The notes under the pieces are model-generated. The model was not told the origin of the DNA, did not search any database, and saw nothing but the letters and a program-made list of their open reading frames with translations. DNA of 64,000 nt from Prinsepia uniflora (taxonomy: Eukaryota > Streptophyta > Magnoliopsida > Rosales > Rosaceae). Made by a program: the position numbers and the translations under genes. The DNA lies in contig CM064867.1 in NCBI GenBank assembly GCA_032719365.1, positions 62,494,136 through 62,558,135 on the forward strand, in the 5' to 3' direction. Positions 34,410 to 47,144 of the stretch are shown piece by piece (the first letter of the stretch is position 1; every line of letters starts with the position of its first letter).

Positions 34410-37400
34410 TGTAACGACCCAACCCGGAATTCGGGACTAGGTTAGTAACTAATCATGATTAATGAGGGTTAATCGGTGGTTAGTTGGGTGGAAGCGGACG
34501 AACGATGCCAAATGACCGGTTTACCCCTAGTCGTGGGTAAAACGTTGACTTTTGATTCGAGCGGTCAAATGTACTTTGACCAACGACCGTGACGTAGTTT
34601 GGGACGTCACGAGTTCATAGACAGGTGGCACGTTCGATTCCGACATCCGTGGTGGAAATTATGACGTTCGGAAGCCCAGGGGCATTTCCGTAATTTGAAC
34701 AAAATGGGGGGAAATGTTAACTTTTCGATCGGGAGGTCCGATGGCCGAGGACCGAGGACCGTTAGGAAGGTCTCGATGCCCTGAGTCCGTGGGCAGGCGG
34801 CACGCGTCGATCGGAGTTCGAATGATCAAGTTGCGGGTCTAGATTTGCTTGTGGGCATTTTGGTAATTTTTCTTGGAGGGTAAAATTGTAATTTTGGCTG
34901 CTGTTTGTGCGACAGCCATGCGCGGCGTGGTTTCCCCTCCCAGAAACAGAGCATGGGCTGAGGGAGTTGTTTTGTCTGCCCAATGAATTGATTATTAACG
35001 GGTAGTGGCATTGGGAGAAGGATGTTTTGCATTACAGATTTTGTGCTAGGAGTGCTGGGTTGTTTGTACAGTGGGGTGTTCTGGGCAGTGCACGGGTGAC
35101 TTCGATTCCGGAGGGGTTCTGTTTACGGGAAGCAATTCCCAGTGGGTCTGAGAATGTGCCCACGGGTTGTCGCCCTCAGGGGGGGTGATTAGCTGAGTTG
35201 TGAGCTGAGTGGAGTCACTTTGGGGTAAGGTTTGAGTGAGAGAAGTGGTGGGATGGTTGCCTGCGTCTGAACTGAAAAACAGAGAGATGGGAACCGTGAG
35301 CAATTGATCGTCCCTGTGAGTATGTGAGTTCTGTGAAGTTCTGTGATCAAAGAAGAGTGATCGGATAGACTGGTGAGTGATTCTGGCTGAGAATCGTGTG
35401 AGGGCTAGCCTCTGTGCGTGAGTGAGCTCTCAGGGAAAACAGAGACCAGACCACTTTGAGCGATCGACCTTCCCCAGATCAAGTGAGAGGCATTGCGTAC
35501 TAGAAGTGATTTCTAAGGGAGGATTTCGAGTAGGAGAAAAGGGAGAAGCGGGAAGGAGGCCCCAGGAACACTGAACCCGCCCGAAATCCTCAGTTACAGG
35601 CGTGAAATCAAACTTCGAAATGGGGCGGCCCATCGTTGGATTCAGGGGTGAGGATGAGCTTCCAGACATCCGAACGCGTCGATTGGAATTGGAAGCGAAG
35701 CAAATGGTGCAGAGAGGAGCCCAGGTGACTTCGGGGTTCTGTTCTGGAAATCTCAGTTGAGTTAGTGGGGGTGGTGGAGCTGGAGCTTGCAATTGTGATC
35801 GAATAACAGTTTCTGGTGATCCTGCGAAGCTCCTGAGTAAGTCAATTTAAAGGAATCGCTGTGAATCGACGGAATCGAGCGTGGAACGGTAGTCGGTGTT
35901 CTTAGATGTCCATCGTTGAGTCGTGAGGTACAAGGTAAGTTCTTACAAATCTGATGTTACAGAACCGTAATTGGACTTGAACCGATGATTATTGAATGCT
36001 CAATTGAAGGGCTAGAGGTTGTTTTGGCAGGAATTGGGACGGGTTATCACGCGGGTTGCCGGACCCGTCTTACAGTGGAAACGGGTGAGAGAGGTGAACA
36101 GTGCATGTCACTGTAGCAGCGAGTGAGTGTCACGCGCAGCCACTTGCGGCGGCGCGTGACGGCGCGTGGGACTGATTTTCGAGGTAGGTCCAACATGACT
36201 TTTGTCATATACGTTGTAACGAACATGTTAGCGTTGGTTTCGAAATTATCGGACACCGTTTCGATGTTGTTTCGAGGGTCCGAAGATTTCTATTACGTTT
36301 GTAATTAATGATTAATTCCCGGAAAATTATGGGAAATTGGTATGTGGTTATTTGAGACCTTAATGACCCTGTTATGTAATTTCGGACAGGATTCGGATCT
36401 TCTGGAAAATGCCGGAAATTACGAAACCGCGGACGGTGCGAAACCGAGCCTTAAGAACGGTGTGTGAGTGGACGTTGCTTTCAAAATTTAATGCATGCAT
36501 AAATTATTTCTATGATTTTATGATCATGATTATAAGTTGTGGGTGGGTTTTGATTTCCGTATTTATACGTACTTGATTCCCGTACTTATACGTATTTTTT
36601 TCTATACATGTGAAATTCCACGTATTTCGAAACTAAGGTCACTCGTATGCTTAATGATGGTTTAATGGAAGAAGTTATATGAAATGGGTGTAAAATGATT
36701 TAAGAAGGTTGTTTATGACTTGCGAGTGTGACTTACGATTTTGACACGTTTTTCGAGAAAGTTCCGGATTGGCATGTTTTACGAGATTTTGAGTTATTGT
36801 GAATTGATCACTGTTGATGTTTGAATTGGGGAATTAAAATGAGACTTGTGATTTTGAGGATTTTAAATGTGGGTTTTAAGTATGTTTTTCTTGGATTGTG
36901 ATTTTGGCAATTATGATTGTGGTCTTGATGTTTTGATAATGAGAATTGAGAAGTGAAGTGATTTCAAGGAATTAAAATGGATTTGAAAAAGGTGATTTCG
37001 GGCTTGATGCTCGGGGCATAAAAGAAATTCTAGCGGAAGAGGTTTCGGTTTTCGGAAATAATAAAGTGGATTCTGGGTTTGGGTTCGGGATGATGCTTCC
37101 GGATGCCGGCTTACAGAAACATTATTGCGAATTCGAATTCGGGAATGAAAAAAGATTTAATTAAGTGATTTGGTCTGATTTTGCATGCCCCGTGTTTCAT
37201 GATGATTTGATTATGTTGGGAAGTATGATTTGGGAAAATGAATGTGGAAATTCGGACCATGCGTCCTGTTGTGAAAAATATGATTTTGGGTTGGATCCCA
37301 CGTTGTCGTGATTGATAAACCGTTTTGGGTTTAAAGACCCGTTGAAAATTGTCTGGGGTTTAAAGACACGTTGTTGTGTTTGAAAACTGTGTTGGGTTCA

Positions 37401-38160
37401 AAAAAAAACCCGGTGCTATTGCTGGAGCACGTTTTGAGTTTAAAGACTCGGTTAATTGATGACGGGGGAGGGCCCTTAATGAGTTTAAAGACTCGTGAGT
37501 TTAAAGACTCTGTTACTGAGATACCCCCGAGGCCTATTGATTATGTTTTGAGTTTAAAGACTCGTTGATATCCCGGGAAGGCCTGTTCATGCGCATGGTT
37601 TTGAGTTTAAAGACTCGGGCGCACTTGATATCCAGCAAAATGATTGACTTGCGATTTATTGATGATTTCTGATGTTTCAGTTGAGTTGGGCAATGGCCCG
37701 ATATATGGTTGTTGGTTTTGGATCATGTTGTGCATTTGGTTTGATTCGTGGTTTTGGGCTGCGGCCCGGTGATTATGATTGCGGGCTAAGACCCGATGGT
37801 TGAGAAAGGAAAAATGATTTTGATTGTCATATACTGACTTCTTATGTGGAAATTGTAGCGATTTGCAAAATGAGTTTTGTATGCATGCATTGGTTTTTAC
37901 TTGGAGGGTAAAAACGTCTTTCCGTAACTATTTTATTAACTGAATTCCTTTTGTCCACTCACACCTTTTTGGTTTTTATTAACCCTCCAGGTCATGGCGC
38001 GTTGTTCGAGGCTGTACCGGGGGCGGAGGCATGAGTAAGTACGTGTGGCTATCCCTGGTTTGGCAAGCACTGAGGGCAACTTGGGGTTTTCAGTCATCTT
38101 GCCAGACGGGAGCAGGACCGGGCACGGTTACCGATGCCCCTTACGGGGGCGGTCCTGTCA
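34410..38160 (+). repeat. Element C 5' LTR (3.75 kb)
   Basis: Contains the duplicated U3 module, a GC-rich core (near 36118-36170), GTGTGAGTGGAC (36462-36473), TGCATGCAT, GAGTTTAAAGACTC array (37326-37620), stem arms TGGAGGGT (37902-37909)/ACCCTCCA (37982-37989) and GTCCACTCACAC (37953-37964) in the loop. Confidence 0.9.
37326..37620 (+). repeat. GRGTTTAAAGACYC unit array in C 5' LTR
   Basis: First units have GGGT/ACCC arms, later ones GAGT/ACTC arms, around TTAAAG. One unit is GGGTTC-A-run-ACCC. The second unit has a decayed arm (ACAC) here but an intact one (ACCC) in the 3' LTR. Confidence 0.8.
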
Positions 38161-38163
38161 ATT

Positions 38164-38176
38164 TGGTATCAGAGCG
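38164..38176 (+). promoter_or_regulatory. Primer binding site, tRNA-iMet (element C)
   Basis: TGGTATCAGAGCG lies three bases after the 5' LTR, perfect match to the plant initiator-Met site. Confidence 0.92.
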
Positions 38177-38203
38177 CTAGGTTGCTGATTCTGTTGCCAC
38201 ATC

Positions 38204-38308
38204 ATGCCTCCGAAGCGTAAGCCTCGTGCGCGACCTGGTAGTGAGACGAGTAGGCGAGGGTGTTTGGGACCTCGTGTTAGATCTCGGGTGAGATTGACCC
38301 TGGTTTGA
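38204..38308 (+). CDS. Short gag-like start peptide, 34 aa
   Basis: The first ATG after the primer site opens a 34-codon frame, MPPKRKPRARPGSETS and onwards, with a TGA at 38306-38308. It is strongly basic. Chromovirus gag proteins often begin MPP followed by basic residues, so I read it as a truncated gag start. Element B has the same 35 codons without an indel and the same stop, with one extra stop at codon 4. Too short for a gag function; could be a leader peptide or simply a relic. Confidence 0.5.
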   Translation: MPPKRKPRARPGSETSRRGCLGPRVRSRVRLTLV

Positions 38309-40734
38309 GGGTCAGATGTCGGGTAGTGTACTCTGTGAACTGTGATTTACGCGACTTGCTTGACATAGAATTGGGTGAGATTGGACTCAAGAGGAGTCAA
38401 GATGTGGATGTGGGACTCACGGTGAGTCAGTAGTTGGGTTAGGAGCGTGAGATGAGTCACGGTAAGGTACCAAGGCTCGAGAGGAGCCAGAAAAGCTAAG
38501 TGAGGAACGTTTGGCACCTAGGATGCCAAGGACCAGATTGTGGACAGGCATTGAGGAGCTAGAATTTGTCGCTTGGTTTTGTGGGACGGTGGTCTTGTGG
38601 GGTTTAGCTGAGGGTCTGGGGAACTTGGTGTAGTGGTAGTGGTGGAGGATCAGGGAGCGTTCAGGGAACGTTCATTACTACTGATGTGGATTGTCAGAAT
38701 GGTGGTACCCATGGTTGCAGGGTACGGGTGATGACGCGGGATCGTCGCTCGGCATGAGCGGAGATCCAGGGCTACCACTTTGCACACGGTGTGCAAGTGT
38801 GGATGTTTGTATGTTGGTGCGCTAGCGCTGGTGCTAGTGTCCGTGAGGGAGATTGTGTGAGCCACGATTTGGGGTGTGACTCTATTATGATGGGCACATG
38901 TTCGGTATTTGAGATTCAGCAGTGGTCGAGTCATAGACTGGATGGGATCCAGCAGAGATGGTGAGGTGTTGGGATAAGCCCCGACAGTGATGGGGTGACC
39001 AGAGATGAGTGAGTTTTGAGACAGGAGGAATCTTGGGACGACGTTCCCTATGTCATGAGAGTTAGAGGAATTGGGGGGAGTTGCTGTCAACTCCGAGATT
39101 GGCTCGACCGTATGTTTTCCAATATTCCCAGAGATGGGGAAAATCATTGGTGATTGGTATTCGGAAATCATTGGGGTTGACTTCTTACCCTCTGCCCTGG
39201 CAGACGTTGATCACGGATACCAGTACGATAAGCGTGTATTGGGTGGTGGACCCATGTGTGTTTTGGGGTAAACGGCATTCCCATTTTCTGCTTGGTGGCA
39301 GACGATGTGGGATATTCGGTACGGGGGGTGCAGCGAGTTATGGTTGCACTCACGGAGGATGGATGTTGATGACATCGCATTGGATCATCCTTGGTCTCTC
39401 CTAGGTGGAGTGGCATGGATCGATATGAGGTAAATGGAGGGGATCCACAGAGTGGATGTGTTTCGTTGTTGAGTGATTGATTAGGGGAGGAAATAGTTGA
39501 GGAATGTTGGGTGGTTGACAAGAAATCTAGGTGGGTGTAAGACCCAATTATCGAGTTCCAGGTGGATTGCCAACTGTGAGCATGAGTGGATCCTAGGTGG
39601 ATCTGGATTATGTGGTTGTGGGCCTTGGGCGTGGTGACAATCTAGGATCGTGGTGTTACCAGTCGGGTGACGCGGTAACGGACTCGAAATGTGATCGCCT
39701 TGATCAGGCTAGGTGAAGAGCTTATCGCTCTGTTGTGAATGTTTAGATATGAGGATTGTTGGATTGAACTTCTTTTCGAAGTTAACCCGTGCTCGAGCGA
39801 GTGGGAATGGTTATGAGTTGAACTCGAGGCTTGACTTGTGGATGAGGGGATATCCAACAGGGTCTAATTGGTCAGTCATAGAGATGGGCGATTGGGATTG
39901 GCTTCTTTTCGAAGTCAATCGGATGTGACGTGGTAATCGTGGAGCGAGTATAGATTCGGGGTTGGTACGCCTCGGTAATTGTGAGTAAGATCATATGCCC
40001 ATTTGGCGTGACTGTACACGCCTGGGCGAGCGTGCTTGGATTGGTACATCTTGGATGACGTGTCTGGGGGTTGATTTTGTGTTACTGGTCGGGTGACCAT
40101 GGGATCCAGAAGGGATGATGAGTAAGAATGATCAATTTGTCCAGTATGAGATTAGACAAGAAACCCGAGTGCCAGGTTGTGTTTGACTGTGGACCTTGTG
40201 GTGGACCTGTTGGAGATGGGTGTACGTACCTTGTACGGTGTATGAGGATATGGTACCGGACATGCCGAGTGGTATCTAGTGATGGTACGTGGGTGATGAC
40301 TGTGGTGTGGTTGTACGTGTTGGCATTGGGCTTAATTCCGACACACTTGGTGTAGTTGTGAACTGGAATTTGAGCTGGATATATGCCGCAGGGTTGGGCT
40401 TGCCTTGCGAGATGAGATCGTGTTATTGATCTTACGTAACTTTATGTGACACCGATTGGTTGTTGATTACTGCTTTACTGGTGAGGTTTAGTGGTGACCG
40501 TTTGGCTGGTAGCGTCAGCACGGACTGACGAGTAAGAGTTGGTGACTCCCAGTGGGAGCAGACGTCAGGGATCATTTTCACTCGAGGTGGTCGAGTGTGG
40601 TCGGTACGACATGAGACGGTAATGGGACGTTTGAGTACAGATGAGTAGCGGGTGTACGGGTGTACACGTGTTGCGAGGACGAAATGTTTTACACCAGGTG
40701 GATGTGAAATGAGGATGATTGTAAATTTCGAGAA

Positions 40735-40816
40735 CGAAGCTGGTTTTAGGAGGGAGGAACGGTTGAGTTTTGATCGGTTGGAATTTCGGGGACGAAATTC
40801 TTTAAGGGGGGAAGAT
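40735..40816 (+). promoter_or_regulatory. Polypurine tract and pol-end relic (element C)
   Basis: AATTTCGGGGACGAAATTC then TTTAAGGGGGGAAGAT directly precedes the 3' LTR. In frame it reads N-F-G-D-E-I-L-stop, the usual end of chromovirus pol. A diverged copy of the module (AATTTCGAGAACGAAG...AGGAGGGAGGAACGG) lies upstream. Confidence 0.8.
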
Positions 40817-43800
40817 TGTAACGACCCATCCCCGAATTCGGGACTAGGTTAGTAACTAATCATGATTAATGAGGGTTAATCGGTGGTTAGTTGGGTGGAA
40901 GCGGACGAACGATGCCAAATGACCGTTTTGCCCCTGGTCATGGGTAAAACGTTGACTTTTAATTCGGGCGGTCAAATGTACTTTGACCAACGATCGTGAC
41001 ATAGTTTGGGACGTCACGAGTTCATAGACAGGTGGCACAAACGATTCCGACATCCGTGGTGGAAGTTATGACGTTCGGAAGCCCAGGGGCATTTCCATAA
41101 TTTGAACGAAATGGAGGGAAATGTTGACTTTTTGATCGGGAGGTCCGATGGCCGAGGACCGAGGACCGTTAGGAAGGTCTCGATGCCCTGAGTCCGTGGG
41201 CAGGCGGCACGCGTCGATCGGAGTTCGAATGATCAAGTTGCGGGTCTAGATTTTCTTGCGGGCATTTTGGTAATTTGTCTTGGAGGGTAAAATTGTAATT
41301 TTGGCTGCTGTTTGTGCGACAGCCGTGCGCGGCGTGGTTTCCCCTCCTAGAAACAGAGCATGGGCTGAGGGAGTTGTTTTGTCTGCCCAATGAATTGATT
41401 ATTAACGGGTAGTGGCATCGGGAGAAGGATGTTTTGCATTACAGATTTTGTGCTAGGCATGCTGGGTTGTTTGTACAGTGGGGTGTTCTGGGCAGTGCAC
41501 GAGTGACTTCGATTCCGGAGGGGTTCTGTTTATGGGAAGCAATTCCCAGTGGGTCTGAGAATGTGCCCACGGGTTGTCGTCCTCAGGGGGGGTGATTAGC
41601 TGAGTTGTGAGCTGAGTGGAGTCACTTTGGGGTAAGGTTTGAGTGAGAGAAGTGGAGGGATGGTTGCTTGCGTCTGAACTGAAAAACAGAGAGATGGGAA
41701 CCGTGAGCAATTGATCGTCCCTGTGAGTATGTGAGTTCTGTGAAGTTCTGTGATCAAAGGTGAGTGATCGGATAGACTGGTGAGTGATTCTGGCTGAGAA
41801 TCGTGTGAGGGCTAGCCTCTGTGCGTGAGTGAGCTCTCAGGGAAAACAGAGACCAGACCACTTTGAGCGATCGACCTTCCCCAGATCAAGTGAGAGGCAT
41901 TGCGTACTGGAAGTGATTTCTGAGGGAGGATTTCGAGTAGGAGAAAAGGGAGAAGCGGGAAGGAGGCCCCAGGAACACTGAACCCGCCCGAAATTCTCAG
42001 TTACAGGCGTGAAATCAAACTTCGAAATGGGGCGGCCCATCGTTGGATTCAGGGGGTGAGGATGAGCTTCCAGACATCCGAACGCGTCGATTGGAATTGG
42101 AAGCGAAGCAAATGGTGCAGAGAGGAGCCCAGGCGACTTCGGGGTTCTGTTCTGGAAATCTCAGTTGAGTTAGTGGGGGTGGTGGAGCTGGAGCTTGCAA
42201 TTGTGATCGAATAACAGTTTCTGGTGATCCTGCGAAGCTCCTGAGTAAGTCAATTTAAAGGAATCGCTGTGAATCGACGGAATCGAGCGTGGAACGGTAG
42301 TCGGTGTTCTTAGATGTCCATCGTCGAGTCGTGAGGTACAAGGTAAGTTCTTACAAATCTGATGTTACAGAACCGTAATTGGACTTGAACCGATGATTAT
42401 TGAATGCTCAATAGAAGGGCTAGAGGTTGTTTTGGCAGGAATTGGGACGGGTTATCGCGCGGGTTGCCGGACCCGTCTTACAGTGGAAACGGGTGAGAGA
42501 GGTGAACAGTGCATGTCACTAGCGCGTGAGTGTCACGCGCAGCCACTTGCGGCGGCGCGTGACGGCGCGTGGGACTGATTTTCGAGGTAGGTCCAACATG
42601 GCTTTTGTCCTATACGTTGTAACAAACATGTTAGCGTTGGTTTCGAAATTATCGGACACCGTTTCGATGTTGTTTCGAGGGTCCGAAGATTTCTATTACG
42701 TTTGTAATTAATGATTAATTACCGGAAAATTATGGGAAATTGGTATGTGGTTATTTGAGACCTTAATGACCCTAGGATGTAATTTCGGACAGGATTCGGG
42801 TCTTCTGGAAAATGCCGGAAATTACGAAACCGCGGGCGGCGTGAAACCGAGCCTTAAGAACGGTGTGTGAAGTGGACGTTGCTTTCAAAATTTAATGCAT
42901 GCATAAATTATTTCTATGATTTTATGATCATGATTATAAGTTGTGGGTGGGTTTTGATTTTCGTATTTATACGTACTCGATTCCCGTATTTATACGTATT
43001 TTTTTCTATACATGTGAAATTCCACGTATTTCGAGACTAAGGTCACTCGTATGCTTAATGATGGTTTAATGGAAGAAGTTATATGAAATGGGTGTAAAAT
43101 GATTTAAGAAGGTTGTTTATGACTTGCGAGTGTGACTTACGATTTTGACACGTTTTTCGAGAAAGTTCCGGATTGGCATGTTTTACGAGATTTTGAGTTA
43201 TTGTGAATTGATTACAGTTGATGTTTGAATTGGGGAATTAAAATGAGACTTGTGATTTTGAGGATTTTAAATGTGGGTTTTAAGTATGTTTTTCTTGGAA
43301 TGTGATTTTGGCAATTATGATTGTGGTCTTGATGTTTTGATAATGAGAATTGAGAAGTGAAGTGATTTCAAGGAATTAAAATGGATTTGAAAAAGGTGAT
43401 TTCGGGCTTGATGCTCGGGGCATAAAAGAAATTCTAGCGGACGAGGTTTCGGTTTTCGGAAATAATAAAGTGGATTCTGGGTTTGGGTTCGGGATGATGC
43501 TTCCGGATGCCGGCTTACGGAAACATTATTGCGAATTCGAATTCGGGAATGAAAAAGGATTTAATTAAGTGATTTGGTCTGATTTTGCATGCCCCGTGTT
43601 TCATGATGATTTGATTATGTTGGGAAGTATGATTTGGGAAAATGAATGTGGAAATTCGGACCATGCGTCCTGTTGTGAAAAATGTGATTTTGGGTTGGAT
43701 CCCACGTTGTCGTGATTGATAAACCGTTTTGGGTTTAAAGACCCGTTGAAAATTGCTTGGGGTTTAAAGACCCGTTGTTGTGTTAGAAAACTGTGTTGGG

Positions 43801-44564
43801 TTCAAAAAAAAACCCGGTGCTATTGCTGGAGCACGTTTTGAGTTTAAAGACTCGGTTAATTGATGACGGGGGAGGGCCCTTAATGAGTTTAAAGACTCGT
43901 GAGTTTAAAGACTCGGTTACTGAGATACCCCCGAGGCCTATTGATTATGTTTTGAGTTTAAAGACTCGTTGATATCCCGGGAAGGCCTGTTCATGCGCAT
44001 GGTTTTGAGTTTAAAGACTCGGGCGCACTTGATATCCAGCAAAATGATTGACTTGCGATTTATTGATGATTTCTGATGTTTCAGTTGAGTTGGGCAATGG
44101 CCCGATATATGGTTGTTGGTTTTGGATCATGTTGTGCATTTGGTTTGATTCGTGGTTTTGGGCTGCGGCCCGGTGATTATGATTGCGGGCTAAGACCCGA
44201 TGGTTGAGAAAGGAAAAATGATTTTGATTGTCATATACTGACTTCTTATGTGGAAATTGTAGCAGTTTGTAAAATGAGTTTTGTATGCATGCATTAGTTT
44301 TTACTTGGAGGGTAAAAACGTCTTTCCGTAACTATTTTATTAACTGAATTCCTTTTGTCCACTCACACCTTTTTGGTTTTTATTGACCCTCCAGGTCGTG
44401 GCGCGTTGTTCGAGGCTGTACGGGGGGCGGAGGCATGAGTAAGTACGTGTGGCTATCCCTGGTTTGGCAAGCACTGAGGGCAACTTGGGGTTTTCAGTCA
44501 TCTTGCTAGACGGGAGCAGGACCGGGCATGGTTACCGATGCCCCTTACGGGGGCGGTCCTGTCA
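40817..44564 (+). repeat. Element C 3' LTR
   Basis: Nearly identical to 34410-38160. Differences include ATAA for CGTTC-type changes near 41038, an extra A in GTGTGAAGTGGAC (about 42863), and ACCC restored in the second hairpin unit. Stem arms at 44306-44313 and 44386-44393. Confidence 0.9.
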
Positions 44565-44569
44565 GCATC

Positions 44570-47144
44570 AATCAGACTACAACAACAACGACGTCAACAC
44601 GACGACCTAGGTTGTAGGCAATCACGTTTCAACCATGGAGTCCATCTGCCCAATCCAGCATTAAACAAATTGAAACTCCGACCCATTATTTATTTCCAAA
44701 TCCGAATCCGAATCCGCAATTCCGTAAGTAATCCCGAATCCAAACCCAGAAATCATATCCATAATCATGTCCAAATTCGAATCCAAAATTACTATTCCGT
44801 AAGCTAGCATTTGGAATAACCATTCCGAACCCAAATCCATAAAAGAAAATCTACAGTCAAGCTCTAGAATCAAATCCTGAATCGTCACCCAGAATCCGAT
44901 TCCAAAACCCAAATCTAGAAATCTTTTTTCAAGTTCCAAAATCAAATCCTGAATCGTCATCCAGAAATCTGATTCCAAAACCTGAAATATCGTTCACATC
45001 TACCGAGACGCACTATATCCGAACCTATCGGATACCTGTTCAACAGATCACGACCACACTATCGATTGACTTCATAGGGAAGCCAATCACAACACTCACT
45101 AATCCAGGGCTGACCCAAATCCGACCACGTCGGAAAACTACTCATCGGACAACTACTCAGGCGAGTAATAAGCCATATGGGATTTACCTTGAAAAGAAGT
45201 TCAGTCCCATCATGCTCCACTCAACATCCAAGTAAGAGTAATAAACTTTCCACCTATCTGGATCATCAAGATCACGATCCAGATCCACCACTACATCAAA
45301 CGACTATAGACGTCACGATCGAGACTGTGGGTACTCCCCAATCACCTCGTATCGATCCTTGGCATTCCACCGTGGAAAATCAGGGATGATACAAGACTAT
45401 GACATCAAAATCCATCCTCGTGAATGCAAATAAAACTCGCTGCACTCACCACACCAAGTAATCCAACCACGTCTGCCACCAAGCAGAAAATGAGAAATCT
45501 CAGTCACCTAACTTCGATATACTCAACACATGCTGATGACCCAAGACAAATCCCGGGTCCACCAACCAATACACGATCAGTGTACTAGTGATACACCCAT
45601 CATCTGCCTTAGCAGAACCTGAGAAGTCACCCTAATGACTTCGAATTACCCAATACCAATGCGGAAAGCTCGCACTCCTCGTGTCACCCCAATCGCAACT
45701 CTCGCGATTCCGAAATTCCATCCATATCGAATCCAACACACTCGTACAACAACCACGTGTCCATCACCAATTTAACTCTATCCGTGATCCACTCTCGAAC
45801 CATAGATACCAAACATATGCCCATCACGACGGATGTGACTCAACGTCATCGTAATCACCGGCACCAGCAGCAGCACTAGTACCAGTATCAACACTATCAC
45901 CTATCACCTATCACCATCAGCACAAAGTGTCCACACTAGCATTAACAATAACACTAGCACACCATGTGCAAAACTGACAACCCTGGATCTCCGCTCATAC
46001 CGAGCGACGACCCCGTACCTCTGCTCGAATAGGAGAAACTCTGCCTCCCTCGTGCCCAACTCTAGGTACAGTCACCCTGACAACTCATACAGGAAAAGAA
46101 AACGTCACCTTAACGTCACCGATCCCCAACAACCGTAACTACAACCATCCTCGGTAGTAGTGCATGCCACCTACTCGTGCAGACCTAACTACCAGACTTC
46201 GTTATATCCAGACTCCGTATCCAACGGAATCAACTGCTGTACCAACTACTCGGTATCCCCGCTCCGGGATTCCATCGACAAGTACCAACCCTGATAACTT
46301 GTCCAAACCATCTCTAACCAGTCGTAACTCGACTAAACCAATGTCGTCTACCAGGTCGTCCATGACCTTAGTTGTACCAACAATCCATCACAACTAAGTA
46401 GCGACAACCAAGTAGGTCTAACCAATAAGTACAACCTCGACTGCAGAGTGCAGTCCCAACACAAGCTGACATGACTAGACCGACTAACGAATCCAAATCC
46501 GAATAGTCGTCCAAGTCAAACCACTCGTCAACGCACATTTCCGAACCATACACCCAAGGTAGGGTTCCACAATCACACCTAGAGTTCCTCAAAACCCATC
46601 TACATAAGGCAGTAAAATCCACGATCTGACCGACCCCGCGGTCTGGACATCGTAAAGACGTCAATCCAATCCTACCGTCAATTCAACTCGGATTCCTCAA
46701 ATCCGGTTGCTAACTGCCAACAGCAGCAAATCAATCTAACTCAATCAAATTCGATCATCCAACTCAACAATATTCGACCATCCGATGATCACAATTCCCA
46801 ACTAGTCGTCGGAACCAATCCTACGACATCGTGAAAGACGATCCCAACTAACCGTCTCACGATCAAAACGTTAACGTACAGGTACGTTCATCCTTCTATA
46901 GGGTCCCACACTATCACCCACGATAGAACTATGGCAACCCCGGCATCTAGCGCCGAACCAAAATGATCCTATCCTACTAACTATCGTATCGGCACCCCAA
47001 CTATCAGGTTGATCACGAACTGTAGCCCCTTGAGATATCACATCCTCGACCCGCGTACATTCCAAGAGCTCCACGGTTGCTCGAATAGAGACAACCCCGC
47101 TCTGATAAGCATCCTATGAGCAATCCTATGCTCTGATACCACGT
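44570..47144 (-). mobile_element. Unit D internal domain, primer side
   Basis: Non-coding continuation of unit D after element C, highly similar to 51174-53095 of unit E but retaining about 575 bases (about 46005-46577) that E has lost. Ends at the primer site. Confidence 0.8.
47102..47141 (-). promoter_or_regulatory. Primer binding site with partial duplicate (unit D)
   Basis: The minus strand has TGGTATCAGAGCA (47129-47141), three bases after the LTR end, and a second ATCAGAGC about 31 bases further in. Element F has the same arrangement at 56207-56250, while A has one site only. Confidence 0.85.

Larger units (their letters stand above)
38161..40816 (+). mobile_element. Element C internal domain
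   Basis: After a 34-residue gag-like frame the 2.66 kb are non-coding. Blocks such as TGTACGTACCTTGTACG (about 40213) and the ATGTTCGGTATTTGAG region match A, D, E and F in order, so the core is shared across LTR families. The antisense open frame at 38650-39171 has no recognisable domain. Confidence 0.75.
34410..44564 (+). mobile_element. LARD element C
   Basis: A complete plus-strand element with two 3.75-kb LTRs (34410-38160, 40817-44564) that look almost identical, and a 2.66-kb internal domain. LTRs start TGTAACGACCCA and end GGCGGTCCTGTCA. Primer site, short gag-like start and polypurine tract are all present. It lies in unit D and is absent from unit E, so it entered after the D/E duplication. 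Very similar LTRs suggest it is one of the youngest insertions. Confidence 0.92.

Noticed and set aside
37900..37991. Intron-like GGTAAAA...CCCTCCAGGT between the stem arms
   Set aside because: The GT and AG do not keep splice context in the other families (J has GGAGGGAACT), whereas the pairing is kept, so a stem explains it better.
38650..39171. 173-residue open frame in the C core, minus strand
   Set aside because: Antisense to the element, Ser/Thr/His-rich, and the matching blocks in A, D, E and F are not open.
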